Assembly: GCA_951394045.1 (NCBI GenBank)
Contig: OX595986.1
Location: 5,168,015 to 5,232,014, forward strand
Length of the DNA stretch: 64,000 nt
Reading direction: 5' to 3'
Source: Nitzschia sp. DOCU1
Lineage: Eukaryota; Bacillariophyta; Bacillariophyceae; Bacillariales; Bacillariaceae
The notes beneath the pieces were generated by a model, which was not told the DNA's origin, did no database searches, and saw nothing but the letters and a program-made list of their open reading frames with translations. Shown here one piece after another: positions 9,659-19,391 of this stretch (position 1 is the first letter of the stretch; each line of letters begins with the position of its first letter). The position numbers and the translations under genes are program-made.

Positions 9659-11351
9659 ATGGTCCTTTATACTGTCAGCAACTATGTGACGCATTGGATG
9701 GCCCCCAGGTTGTTCCGGGTCGGCATTGCCCTGCGGAATCACTTTCCCCGCAGCACGTCGTACACTTACGACTTTTTCTGCGGCCTCCCCATGGCGCAAA
9801 CCATGCTGAGTCTCAAACTCTACGATGAATCCACCAAGCGGGTGGCGCAGCAACAACAACAGCAAAGTACTGCTGACCCCCACCATGACCCTGACGAGCG
9901 CTTTGACCTCTATGCGTCCATGGCTATCAAGACAAGACTGAAAGTCCTGCAAGAACACTTGCGACCCGCGTTGACGCCGAACAATTTGTGGAGCGACGTT
10001 CATCAATGGAACTGGAACTTGCGAATACTCAAGTGGGTACGACAAGAAGTGTTAATTGCTAAATATGGACCGCTAGTCAAGGTAAGGAACAGTTTGGATA
10101 ATGTGACAACGACGGCGCAGATGAAGATACTGAAGTTCTGACAGGCTCTCGACCCACACATATCAGGAGGCGCTGGATGCATATCCGCAACTTCGCATGT
10201 CGCCGCAGCTTTCAAGGCATCCGACGCAACGCATGCTACTTAATCTGGCACGAGGACGATTGGATTGGCAAAGCAATGACAATAGTAACGATACCGATGC
10301 TGGGGCTGGACGTCCCGTGCAACTTTTGCTTCCATCCTCTGACACATTAAAAAAGGCGTTTTCTATGCAGTTCTGGGCAACGACCAAACAATCTCTTTTT
10401 TTGACATCTTCATTGAACTCGGAAGCACCGGCCTTTGCATCTTCTATCAGCGATTCGTCGACGGAAAGTGCTACACCAAATGCAAGCATTGCTCCTAGTA
10501 CGTCTATGGAAGAAATTTTGGACTATGCGACAGGTGGAAGTGGCGGGCCTATGGAACATTGCGGACCATTCAATACGGTTTGTGAAGAGGCCGAAATCTA
10601 TCAATTGTGGACAAGAGAATATATTCAACATTTGGGTAGTTATTTGATGGAGCGGGCGAGAGAGCATGAATCAAGCGTGACGGCCACGACGTTTCAAGAT
10701 AGTAGTGACGATGCCACAGCCGACTACAGCAATAACAATCCACCATCAACATTGGTGTTGGACGTGGGGGCGGGTGACGGTTTGTTACTACACTATCTCC
10801 AAGAATACTATCACAAGACTGTGACTCGTACCTTCAAAAAACGTGGGGGTAAACTTCAACCTCAGGCCTCAGCGTCGTCGTCGTCGCCACCGCACACCCC
10901 AGCCATGGAATTCATTGCAACAGACGATGGGAGTTGGAGAATTTTTGCCAAGGCCAAAGTTGAGAAATTGAATGTGACAGGCGCTTTGGACAAGTACGCC
11001 CTAGCCAGCAAGAGTGGTAGTAATCAGCGACGACGGCGACAGGTCATTGTTATTTGCAGTTGGATGCCCATGGAACAAGATTGGACGCACCTGTTTCGTG
11101 ATGCAGAAGTGGACGAGTACATTTTAATAGGAGAAGCGGATGACGGGAGCTGCGGACACAACTGGAAAACGTGGGGAAACATTGGGTACTACTACGGTGA
11201 CGATCCGGACCCAATCCCCCTGTACCAGCTGGATGGATACCGACGTTGGGATATGGATGCCTTGGCTCCATTCCAGTTCTCGCGGTTTGATTGTGTCATC
11301 AGTAAGAGTGGAAAAACTGTTAGCTTCCAAAGGCTAGTACCCAAGAAATGA
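9659..11351 (+). CDS. SAM-methyltransferase-like protein, one intron
   Basis: Two exons: 9659-10081 and about 10167-11351, about 535 residues. Exon 1 ends in AAG|GTAAGG. Only an acceptor at TATCAG (ending 10166) restores the long downstream frame; the nearer CTGACAG acceptor leads to a stop. The intron is therefore about 85 bp. The C-terminal half contains LVLDVGAGDGLL (about residue 335), a methyltransferase motif I, and a conserved-looking CSWMPMEQDW ... EYILIGEADDGSCGHNW stretch near the end. Residues about 60-75 include a polyglutamine run. I infer a Rossmann-fold SAM-binding protein of an uncharacterised eukaryotic family; the substrate cannot be read. No clear targeting peptide is visible. 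The exact acceptor is the least certain part. Confidence 0.62.
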
Positions 11352-11710
11352 GTCGGAAGCTGCCATGCTGAGCGTCGGAGCGATATAAGGAGATAGTGCC
11401 AAGAAAACCAGACAAGATGGCCGGCGATCTGTCGCCCCCGTCATGCCCTCGCCCGACGATAGTTACTGCCATGTTGGAAAGTTTAGCCAATTTCTAAGAG
11501 AAAAATCAAATTGAAAAGAAAACACAAAATTACTTTCTTCTCTACTACCCATACCAGTTATCGAATGAGCAGCAAGCATACTGTAAACGGGTTTTGATTT
11601 CGTTTTTCATATTTTTGAGCCAGAGTAGATTCGGATCAACACCATATAGCTGTCCATCAAGGCTGTGTTTAATAGGGGTAAGAGCCACGAAAGTGCGGTC
11701 AAAGCAACGT
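11352..11710. other. convergent intergenic region
   Basis: About 360 bp between the 3' ends of the methyltransferase-like gene and the long plastid repeat gene. AT-rich, with no further gene or repeat recognised. Confidence 0.5.
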
Positions 11711-14700
11711 CTACACTGCATCCTCGCCGTTATCGTCTTTCATTTTGGAAGCAAAGAAAGGCGTCTCACTGGGAGCCGGGGGTGAAAGCCTCTTCGTGTT
11801 GACAGGTTTTGGCTTCGCTTGTTCTTTTTCTGCTGTATTCACTGTCATCTCCACATTCCGTGCGAAATAATACTTGCCCTTCTGGTCGAGATTGACTTTC
11901 TTGCCGTTCGATTTGTCTGCATCATCGACTGGAGGCATTGCGCCCCAATTCTTATTGGGGTTGAGCCACTGGCGGGACGATTCGTCAGCATCGAGCAGGA
12001 CTTGTTCAGTTTGCTGGATCTTTTGACTGAAAAATTCTCGAATCTTAGCAACAGCACGTTTGGCCTTTGCGCGTCTCCCAGCGTTGACCCTCTTCCGGCG
12101 ACGCTGCTCTTTCTTTTCCTCTTCTTCCTTCTGCCGTCGCAGCTCTAACTCTTCTTCGGTCGGCTCATGCGGCTCAACAGGCGGGTTCGTAGCTTTGACT
12201 TGCTCCGAGTCATCAGAGACCGGTGCTTCTTCGAAATATTCAACTAATTGGAAACCCCCAACGGTTTTCACTTGCTTCCACTTCTTTTTCCGTGGTGTGG
12301 GCACCGTGCCCCTGGCTGCCGGTACGTCTACGCCATTGCTGAATTCGGGCGCAATTCGATTTTCCGTTTCGGTAGTGCGCTTCTTACCAAATGATCTTGC
12401 CGCCGACGAAAATCCTCTCTTGCCTTGACTGTCAGGTATGAGCTCAGACTCTTGAGAAGGATTCTGGGGGAACTTGAGCGGCGCTTTGACGTCTACGAAA
12501 GTACCCGCCAAGGCTCTTTTTGCAAGTGGGATCATTTGGTCCGGAAGCATTTCTTTTCCAAAGGTGGGTGAAGTGCTGCCACTCGATGGAAGCTCGTTCG
12601 ACGGCAAGTCAATTTCTTCCATTGTGATGGCCATCGCGGTTATGCCGAGTGAGGCATCTCGACTGCGTGTTTCCCCGCTGAAGGGGGGTGCCTTGGAAAT
12701 AGAACCCCATGTAACCGCTTCGGCCCGTTGGTCGAAGGGAGCTGATGGCTCGGGGGGCACTTTTCGAGAAACGTCGAGCCCAAAATCCGAAGCAACTATC
12801 AAGGGTTTTGAATTCAATTCCTCCGGTGAATCATCCCTACGATCGATCGACTCGTTCAACACCGTTGTGGTTTCAGCCTTCGTCGGCGGTGCAGAAATCT
12901 CAACCAATGTTCCCTCCATTGCTTTTTTGTCGAGTCGGATCGATTGATCCGGGACTATTTCTTGTCTAATCTGCGAAAACCGGTAAGAAACATATGAAAC
13001 AGCTACTAATGGGATTACGATTTCTCGTCATTCGGCGGACTCACCTTTTCTGATTGAACGTCTTCGTACAAAGAAGTTCCTTCAGACGCCGGAGTGCTGA
13101 GTTCTTGTGATGCTACGGGAGCAATCGGAACTTCGGTCCCCTTCTTGGCTACGGTGGACAAGGGCTTGGTATGATCACCTCGCGCGTCTGTTGGAAGGAT
13201 TCGAGACTTGCCAGGTATCTCCTTTACCGGAGCCTGAATCGGAACTTCCGTCCCCTTCGTTGCCGCGGATGACAAAGGCTGCGTGTGATCACCTCTCGAA
13301 TCGGTTGGAAGGATACCCGATTTGCCCCGCATTACTTCCTTCGATGGAACCTCAATGGGAACTTCCGTCCCCATCTTGGCTACCGCAGACAACGGCTTGG
13401 TATGATCACCACGCGAGTCTGTAGGAAGAATTCCAGGCTTGCCCCGCACGTCGTCTTTCACCGGAGCCTGAATCGGAACTTCCGTTCCTTTCTTGGCTAC
13501 CGTGGAGAGAGGCTGGGTGTGATCACCTCTCGAGTCTGTTGGAAGGATACCCGATTTGCCCCACATGTCTTCCTTCACCGGAACCTCGATGGGAATTTCA
13601 GTTCCCTTCTTGGCTACCGCAGACAACGGCTTGGTGTGATCACCTCGCGCGTCTGTGGCGAGGATTCCAGCTCTGCCCCGCATGTCATTTCTCACCGGAG
13701 CCTGAATTGGAACTTCGGTTCCTTTCTTCGCTACCGTGGAAAGAGGCTGGGTGTGATCTCCCCGTGAGTCTGTTGAAAGGATTCCAGACTTGCCATAAAT
13801 CGATTGAACTGCTGAAACTTGAATCGGAACTTCAGTCCCCATCTTGGCTGCCGTAGACAACGGCTTGGTATGATCGCCACGCGAGTCTGTAGGAAGGACT
13901 CCAGGCTTGCCCCGCACGTCGTCTTTCACCGGAACCTGAATCGGAACTTCCGTTCCTTTCTTGGCTACCGTGGAGAGAGGCTGGGTGTGATCACCTCTCG
14001 AGTCTGTTGGAAGGATACCCGATTTGCCCCACATGTCTTCGTTCACCGGAACCTCGATGGGAATTTCAGTTCCCCTCTTGGCTACCGCAGACAACGGCTT
14101 GGTATGATCACCTCGCGCGTCTGTGGCGAGGATTCCAGCTCTGCCCCGCATGTCGTTTCTCACCGGAACCTGAATAGGAACTTCAGTTCCTTTCTTGGCT
14201 ACCGTAGAAAGAGGCTGGGTGTGATCTCCCCGTGAGTCTGTTGGAAGGAATCCAGACTTGCCACGAATCGATTGACCTGCTGGAACTTGAATCGGAACCT
14301 CAGTTCCTTTCTTGGCTGCCGTAGACAAAGGCTTGGTGTGATCTCCTTGAGAATCGGTTTGCAGAATCCCGGATTTTCCGCGCATTGCTTCATCTACTGG
14401 GACCTGAATCTGGACCTCGGTCCCCAGTTTGGCAGCATTGCTCAGAGGACGCGTATGATCTCCCCGTGAGTCTGTTGGAAGGATTCCAGGCTTGCCACGA
14501 ATCGATTGACCTGCTGGAACTTGAATAGGAACCTCAGTTCCTTTCTGGGCTGCCGTAGACAAAGGTTTGGTGTGATCTCCTTTAGAATCGGTTTGCAGAA
14601 TCCCGGATTTTCCGCGCATTGCTTCATCTACTGGGACCTGAATCTGGACCTCGGTCCCCAGTTTGGCAGCATTGCTCAGGGGGCGCGTATGATCTCCCCG

Positions 14701-17487
14701 TGGGTCTGTTGGTAGGATTCCAGACTTGCCCCGCATGTCTTCCGTCACTGGAACCTCGATGGGAACTTCAGTTCCCTTCTTGGCTGCCGTAGACAAAGGT
14801 TTGGTGTGATCTCCTTTAGAATCGGTTTGCAGAATCCCGGATTTTCCGCGCGTGGCTTCATCTACTGGGACCTGAATCTGGACCTCGGTCCCAAGTTTGG
14901 CAGCATCGCTCAGGGGGCGCGTATGATCTCCTCGCGAATCTGTTTGGAGTACTCCGGACTTGCCACGAATGGATTCACCTGCTGGAACTTGAATCGGAAC
15001 TTCTGTCCCCTTTTTGGCTGCCGTAGACAATGGTTTGGTGTGATCACCTTGAGAGTCGGTTGGCAGAATCCCTGGTTTTCCAAGAAACCCCGCTTCATTG
15101 CCCTGGGCGTCGCTCTGGAGTAGTCGTGATTTGGGTTGTAAGTAGCTTTGGCTAGCTGCACGAATCGGAACTTCTGTCCCAAGCCTTGCGGCATTGTCTA
15201 GGGCCCGTCGATGATCGCCTTGTGCGTCAGTCGAAAGAACGCCTTTCCCTACCCGTGGCAAATTGATTGCAGAACCCCGAATCGGAACCTCCGTACCCAA
15301 CCTCGCTCTATCATCCAGAGTACGTCGATGATCACCTTGTGAATCCGTTCGCAGAGGGCCAGCCGGCCGGGGACCTTTTGACGAAGTTTGGGACTCAATC
15401 GGTATTTCCATACCCTTGGCTGCCGAATCTCCAAGACGGAACGAAGGAATACCTTGAGCATCCACTGCAGCTCGGAACTCTTGTGGTCTTGTATTCGTTT
15501 CTGCGAGGGGGCGAAGGGGTTCGTTTGTCAATCCAGCCGAGGCCGACTTGTCCATTGAAAAACCCGGGTCTTCTTGAATATTACGACGAATCTTGGGGAC
15601 CCCTTGACCCGTGGCATCAGTTTCTGACGCCCGAAGTGGGCTGGTGTCTATTCCTTCCGAGGCCGCCTTGTCCAAAGAATACCTTGGATCTCCCTGAAGA
15701 TTTTGATAAATCTTGGGAACCATGGGTGGCGAGGCAAAGCCGTCCGGGACCTTGACTAGCACTTCAAATCCTTGCGTCAAATCAATCGGTTTGATGGAAT
15801 AGTCTCCGACTGGCGTAGCCACCTTCTTGGGTTGGACATAATCGACTTCTGTTCTGGGAGACTTGATAACTGGCGGTTCAATACCAGCTGCAGCCATTTT
15901 GTCCAGAGGTTGTTCAAACTCTCCCACTGGCATGGGTTCTACCTTGTTGAATAGATTGGATTCGACGCCTTCTGGTGCCTTAATCGTATCTGGCTCGATA
16001 CCTTGCACTGCTATTCGATCTAGTGGCTGTTCAAATTCACCAACTGGCTTGGGCTGCGGTACATTCGTTGTGGTAGCCGCACGTCGTGGTGCCATTATCA
16101 TTGGTGGCTGCGTTCCGGCAGCTGCAGTTTGATCTAGAGGTTGTAAAAACTCTCCCATGGGGGAACCCACGGCCTTGGATTTGTCGCCTGTGGCAGCATT
16201 GGTATTTTGAGGTGCCTTGACGGTCCATTCGATCCCCTCGGCAGCAGATTGATCCAGAGGCTTGATAAATTCTCCTACTTGTTTTGGCACAGACTTGGTA
16301 GACGTCGACTTGTTCGCTACTGGCGCCCGAACCGTCCATTCGATCCCTTCAGAAGCCGATTGATCGAGCGGCTTGATGAATTCTCCAACTTGTTTCGGTA
16401 CAACCTTGCTAGACGACTCTTCGGATGGTGCTCGAATCGTCCACTCGATTCCTTCGGCTGCAGATTGATCGAGCGGTTTGTCGAATTGTCCTATTTGTTT
16501 TGGGACTACCGTTGTCTTTTTTGTTTGTGACGGTGTTGGTGCCTTGACCGTCCATTCGATTCCTTCCGCAGCCGTCTCATGCAGGGGACGTACCGAATCC
16601 CCCACTTTTGATACTTTGGCTGCGGATGCATCCTTGGCAGCACCAGAAGGCCCTGGAAAGGCCGACGAATCTTGCCCCGATGCGTCGGTACTAGGATTGG
16701 ACAATTCCTCCCCTACAAAGGTTTTCGGCCCCGTGTTAATACTCGCCGAAAAGGCATGGCCCCGAAACGTGCTTTTGGGGGCCACCCTGCGTGGACCAGC
16801 AATTGAAGGGTCGTCTCGGAGGACGTCTTCGACCAGTTGAAACCCCATGGGCGTCTTGACTTGGCGATAATATCGCTTCTTATTGTCGTTGCTGCTGCTG
16901 TTGCTGCTGCCGACGGGGGGCTGCGGCTGCGGCTTGGGACCGCGAGCTCGATATGCATTTGTGTTTGCCGTCGCGGCAAAGGATCCTTGGGGACGCCTCG
17001 TATCCGGGGGCCGTCGTTGTTGTGATGGTGTCTGTCTACTGTCATCTGCTTGAATCGCCATGCCCCCATGGGTGCGCACCATTTTGAGCTTTGGCTTGCT
17101 GGGATCATCAGCAGCTGGCGGTGGAGCCTTTGTGGCATCGAACGGGGGTCGACGCTGACTCAGTGCCTCGTCTCGTTCGCTGCCGACTTCCACCAAAGTG
17201 AAGACCCCGGGCTGGAGTTGCACCGTCTTAAATTTCTTGTCTGACACAAGGCTGGCAGGGTCGACAAAGTGCCGGCTTTTGTCGTAGTCCTCGTCGTCAT
17301 CGTAGTCGTCGTCGGAGCGATTCCGGAGCTCTAAACGAGTGCTGCTGCTGCCACTTGCTTTCAAGTCCAAAAAGACTCGCTGGGGCAACCTCTTCACCAA
17401 GATTCCGTCAGGCAACGTGAAGGCATTGCCATTATGACTGGCCGAGTGGCAAACTAGCAGCACTAACACAGCCGACGGGATCTTCAT
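11711..17487 (-). CDS. Giant plastid-targeted modular repeat protein (about 1900 residues, two exons)
   Basis: Two ORFs are joined by one intron: exon 1 17487-13045, intron 13044-12971 (GTGAGT ... TTTTCGCAG, 74 bp, phase 0), exon 2 12970-11711. The joining is supported because the same module continues across it. The N-terminus has a hydrophobic signal segment (AVLVLLVC) ending in GNA|FTLPDG. Phe at +1 followed by a basic, Ser-rich stretch is the diatom plastid presequence pattern. The body is disordered and built of about 30 copies of a module of the form G-[DE]-x-x-K-P-L-x-x-A-A-x-x-G-[IT]-E-x-x-[IV]-x-x-P. Early copies read GEFIKPLDQSAAEGIEWTV (about residues 300-560) and late copies GDHTKPLSTAAKKGTEVPI (about 720-1450, period 39). 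A second motif (QVKTPMGFQLVED, QVKTVGGFQLVEY) occurs near both ends. The C-terminus has a basic/acidic helical region and ends near EDAV. No enzyme domain is visible. Its role is unknown; a plastid scaffold or linker is my inference. Confidence 0.8.
12971..13044 (-). other. intron of the plastid repeat gene
   Basis: Donor AAG|GTGAGT and acceptor TTCGCAG|ATT, 74 bp, phase 0. Read-through would add only VSPPNDEKS before a stop. Splicing restores a frame that immediately continues the repeat module (IRLDKKAMEGTLVEIS). Confidence 0.85.
13110..15370 (-). repeat. 117-bp (39-residue) coding tandem repeat array
   Basis: Seventeen GDHT-type and two GDHR-type modules follow each other within exon 1. 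The GATCACC/GATCTCC landmark recurs every 117 bp in the regular part. Copies are grouped in higher-order blocks: the segment near 13423 reappears 468 bp later near 13891 almost unchanged, and the segment near 14232 reappears 234 bp later. This indicates recent expansion by unequal exchange in multiples of the 117-bp unit. Confidence 0.9.
15740..16610 (-). repeat. Diverged coding repeats (GEFxKPLDQSAAEGIEWT type)
   Basis: Seven to eight older copies of the same protein module in exon 1, with longer and variable spacers (KQVGEF ... PLDQSAAEGIEW ... AP). They align position by position with the downstream GDHTKPLS units, so both blocks derive from one ancestral module. Confidence 0.8.
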
Positions 17488-18009
17488 TTCAGGGGCTGGT
17501 GATGTGAGTCGTCAGGCAGATCTCCTGACCGCAAGCAACGATGTGGAATGGTGGAATCGCCGGGCCGGGGGGTCGGATAGGATAGCCGGACGATGGAGCT
17601 AATAAAGCAACCGCTTGTGGCACTCAAGATCCAGAGCCAAGGTTGGATCGCCAAGATCACCACCATGAAGCAATGACTACTGCAACATCTAAACAGTGCA
17701 ATAACTCTCGTAGAACTGGTACAAAATGTACGGGTTCTCCCAGCCCAATAGGTGCCGAATCAACCGTAATTCGCCGGTGTAATTATGGTTATCAACGTTA
17801 AATCAGCCAATCAAAACTTTAAAACTGAACAACAGGTAGAATTTGTACCTAGGGGTACGGGTTGACTCGGTTGATAAATATTACGACGCATGTATGGGTC
17901 GCCACGCCTAAATAATGGCGCGCCGGGCCGCCACCATGCGCGCACGCACAGCAGCAAGGGATTTTACACGAGCGCATCGCGATGAAATCCGATGACCATG
18001 GCGCATTTT
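17488..18009. other. upstream region of the plastid repeat gene
   Basis: About 520 bp of non-coding sequence upstream of the repeat gene's ATG, expected to hold its promoter. A GC-rich stretch with GGCGCGCCGGGCC-like sequence lies near 17917-17935. No gene is recognised. Confidence 0.4.
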
Positions 18010-18530
18010 GTTGTTGTTCATATCCTTCAAACAAAAGTGATCTTAGAGTTGCTCTTTGCGTGGACAAATTAGAATATAGCTTTATCATACTCTTAACGAG
18101 ACACCTGTCAAGTTGTCCACGGGGAGACCAAGAATTGATTGAGATTTTAGCAACGGACGCGCACAACAGTTTTTTGTGGTGCGAGCTTGATGTCGTTCCT
18201 ACCATCGCAAATTGAGTTGTCGTAGGCTTGATCTTTGGATGAACGGAATTGACGACAGCTTTATATCACACCAACATTTGACTTTGATTTATTTGTTGCA
18301 TCTGAAAGCCAAGATTTGATTGCGAGTTTCGCCGCCACCGACGCCGCCTGCCACTTTCTGTGTCATTTTGATGTCGTTGATGTCATCGCAAATAAAGTTA
18401 CCTTAGACTTGATCTCTAGACAAACAAATTTGCTCATAGCTTTATTACACTCTCTTCGAACTTAGATTTATTTTGTTTGCCTAAAGGTCAAGATTTGATT
18501 GAGATGTCGTACATCGAAGATGTTGGCATT
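18010..18530. repeat. Diverged tandem repeat, period about 180 bp, about 3 copies
   Basis: Three related blocks carry the landmarks AGATTTGATTG, GATGTCGTT, CTTGATCT and ATAGCTTTAT in the same order. The AGCTTTAT landmark falls at 18078, 18257 and 18438, giving a spacing of 179-181 bp. Copies are considerably diverged. No coding function is seen. Confidence 0.7.
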
Positions 18531-19094
18531 AATTCGACCCTTGCGGGAAGAATCATTGCCAGTCGATCTAATCAAACTCTTGGTCGATCTAATCAAAATT
18601 TGGATCAACGTAGTCGACTCATTTTTTGACTACTTGGATCAAGAAAATAGTCTATTTTCGGCGCTCTGTAGCAAAGGAAAGATGGGTGTTAGAGTACATT
18701 TTCAATATGCATATCATCAAAGGAATCTTTGGAGAGTGCATTGTAGGTATTAGCTTTTGATTTGGAGCACTATAAGAGAAATTACACAAACTTTACTTTA
18801 CAACACGGTGTATCGCTGTGACGTGGCAGGCAAGATCGCTCCTCACTACAGTAGTAACACCCCTCATGACTGTAAATGTGATCCAAATGTCCTCAGGACG
18901 ATGCATTCGATTGGTTCAAATGGTTAGTTGAGTGGTCGGGAGGGTTTTATTTTTACACGTGGCACTACGGCGTGGCGACCCATAGCATGGGGACGGCATT
19001 CGTGCATCGCAACATTTTACTACAGCCGGCCAGACCAAAAACCAATGACATCGCAAAAATTCGCGTCTGATGCAGAATACGCAAGCTGTCAAAA
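18531..19094. other. spacer upstream of the first transposase-like gene
   Basis: About 560 bp. It includes a short near-duplication of TCTAATCAAA (18568-18596) and otherwise nothing I can name. If the downstream gene belongs to a DNA transposon, one terminus should lie here, but I could not find a convincing inverted repeat with the far side. Confidence 0.35.
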
Positions 19095-19391
19095 ATGATG
19101 CCAAGCGCCGACGATGGCGTCGACGACCATCAACAACAATCACAACGACCCGAAGGAGGAACAACCGTGATCATGCCTGCTGTAATTCACAACCCTTATG
19201 CAAAAACTTCGTTGCAGCACCGTGAGCAAGAAGCCACCATGGGCAATACTAGCACTACTACTACTGGTGCCCCCGAACAACAGTCGACAAACAACAACAA
19301 CAGCCAGCACAACGATCTGCAGGAGGGCATTGATGATAGAAAAAGGCCTCCTTCGCCCCGGCCTTCACAAAAAAGCAAGAAACTTCTTTGA
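19095..19391 (+). CDS. Short ORF (98 residues) overlapping the transposase-like start; possible displaced N-terminus
   Basis: ORF of 98 residues, Gln/Asn/Thr/Ser-rich, with an HNPYAK motif and ending in a Lys/Pro-rich stretch (RPPSPRPSQKSKKLL). Its TGA overlaps the ATG of the next ORF in the sequence TTTGATGCC. HNPY-K segments are a feature I associate with N-termini of transposon-encoded proteins. It may therefore be the original N-terminus of the downstream protein, displaced by a frameshift, or simply an upstream ORF. Evidence is compositional only. Confidence 0.35.
   Translation: MMPSADDGVDDHQQQSQRPEGGTTVIMPAVIHNPYAKTSLQHREQEATMGNTSTTTTGAPEQQSTNNNNSQHNDLQEGIDDRKRPPSPRPSQKSKKLL

Noticed and set aside
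9638..10045. 135-codon minus-strand ORF opposite exon 1 of the methyltransferase-like gene
   Set aside because: Antisense to a better-supported, spliced gene.
13110..15370. Regular repeats that could suggest a CRISPR array
   Set aside because: The units are contiguous, in frame and coding, with no unique spacers; the genome is eukaryotic.
13107..17244. Many plus-strand ORFs of 60-160 codons opposite the plastid repeat gene
   Set aside because: They are antisense shadows of the periodic 117-bp array; their own repeats simply mirror it and have no targeting or domain features.
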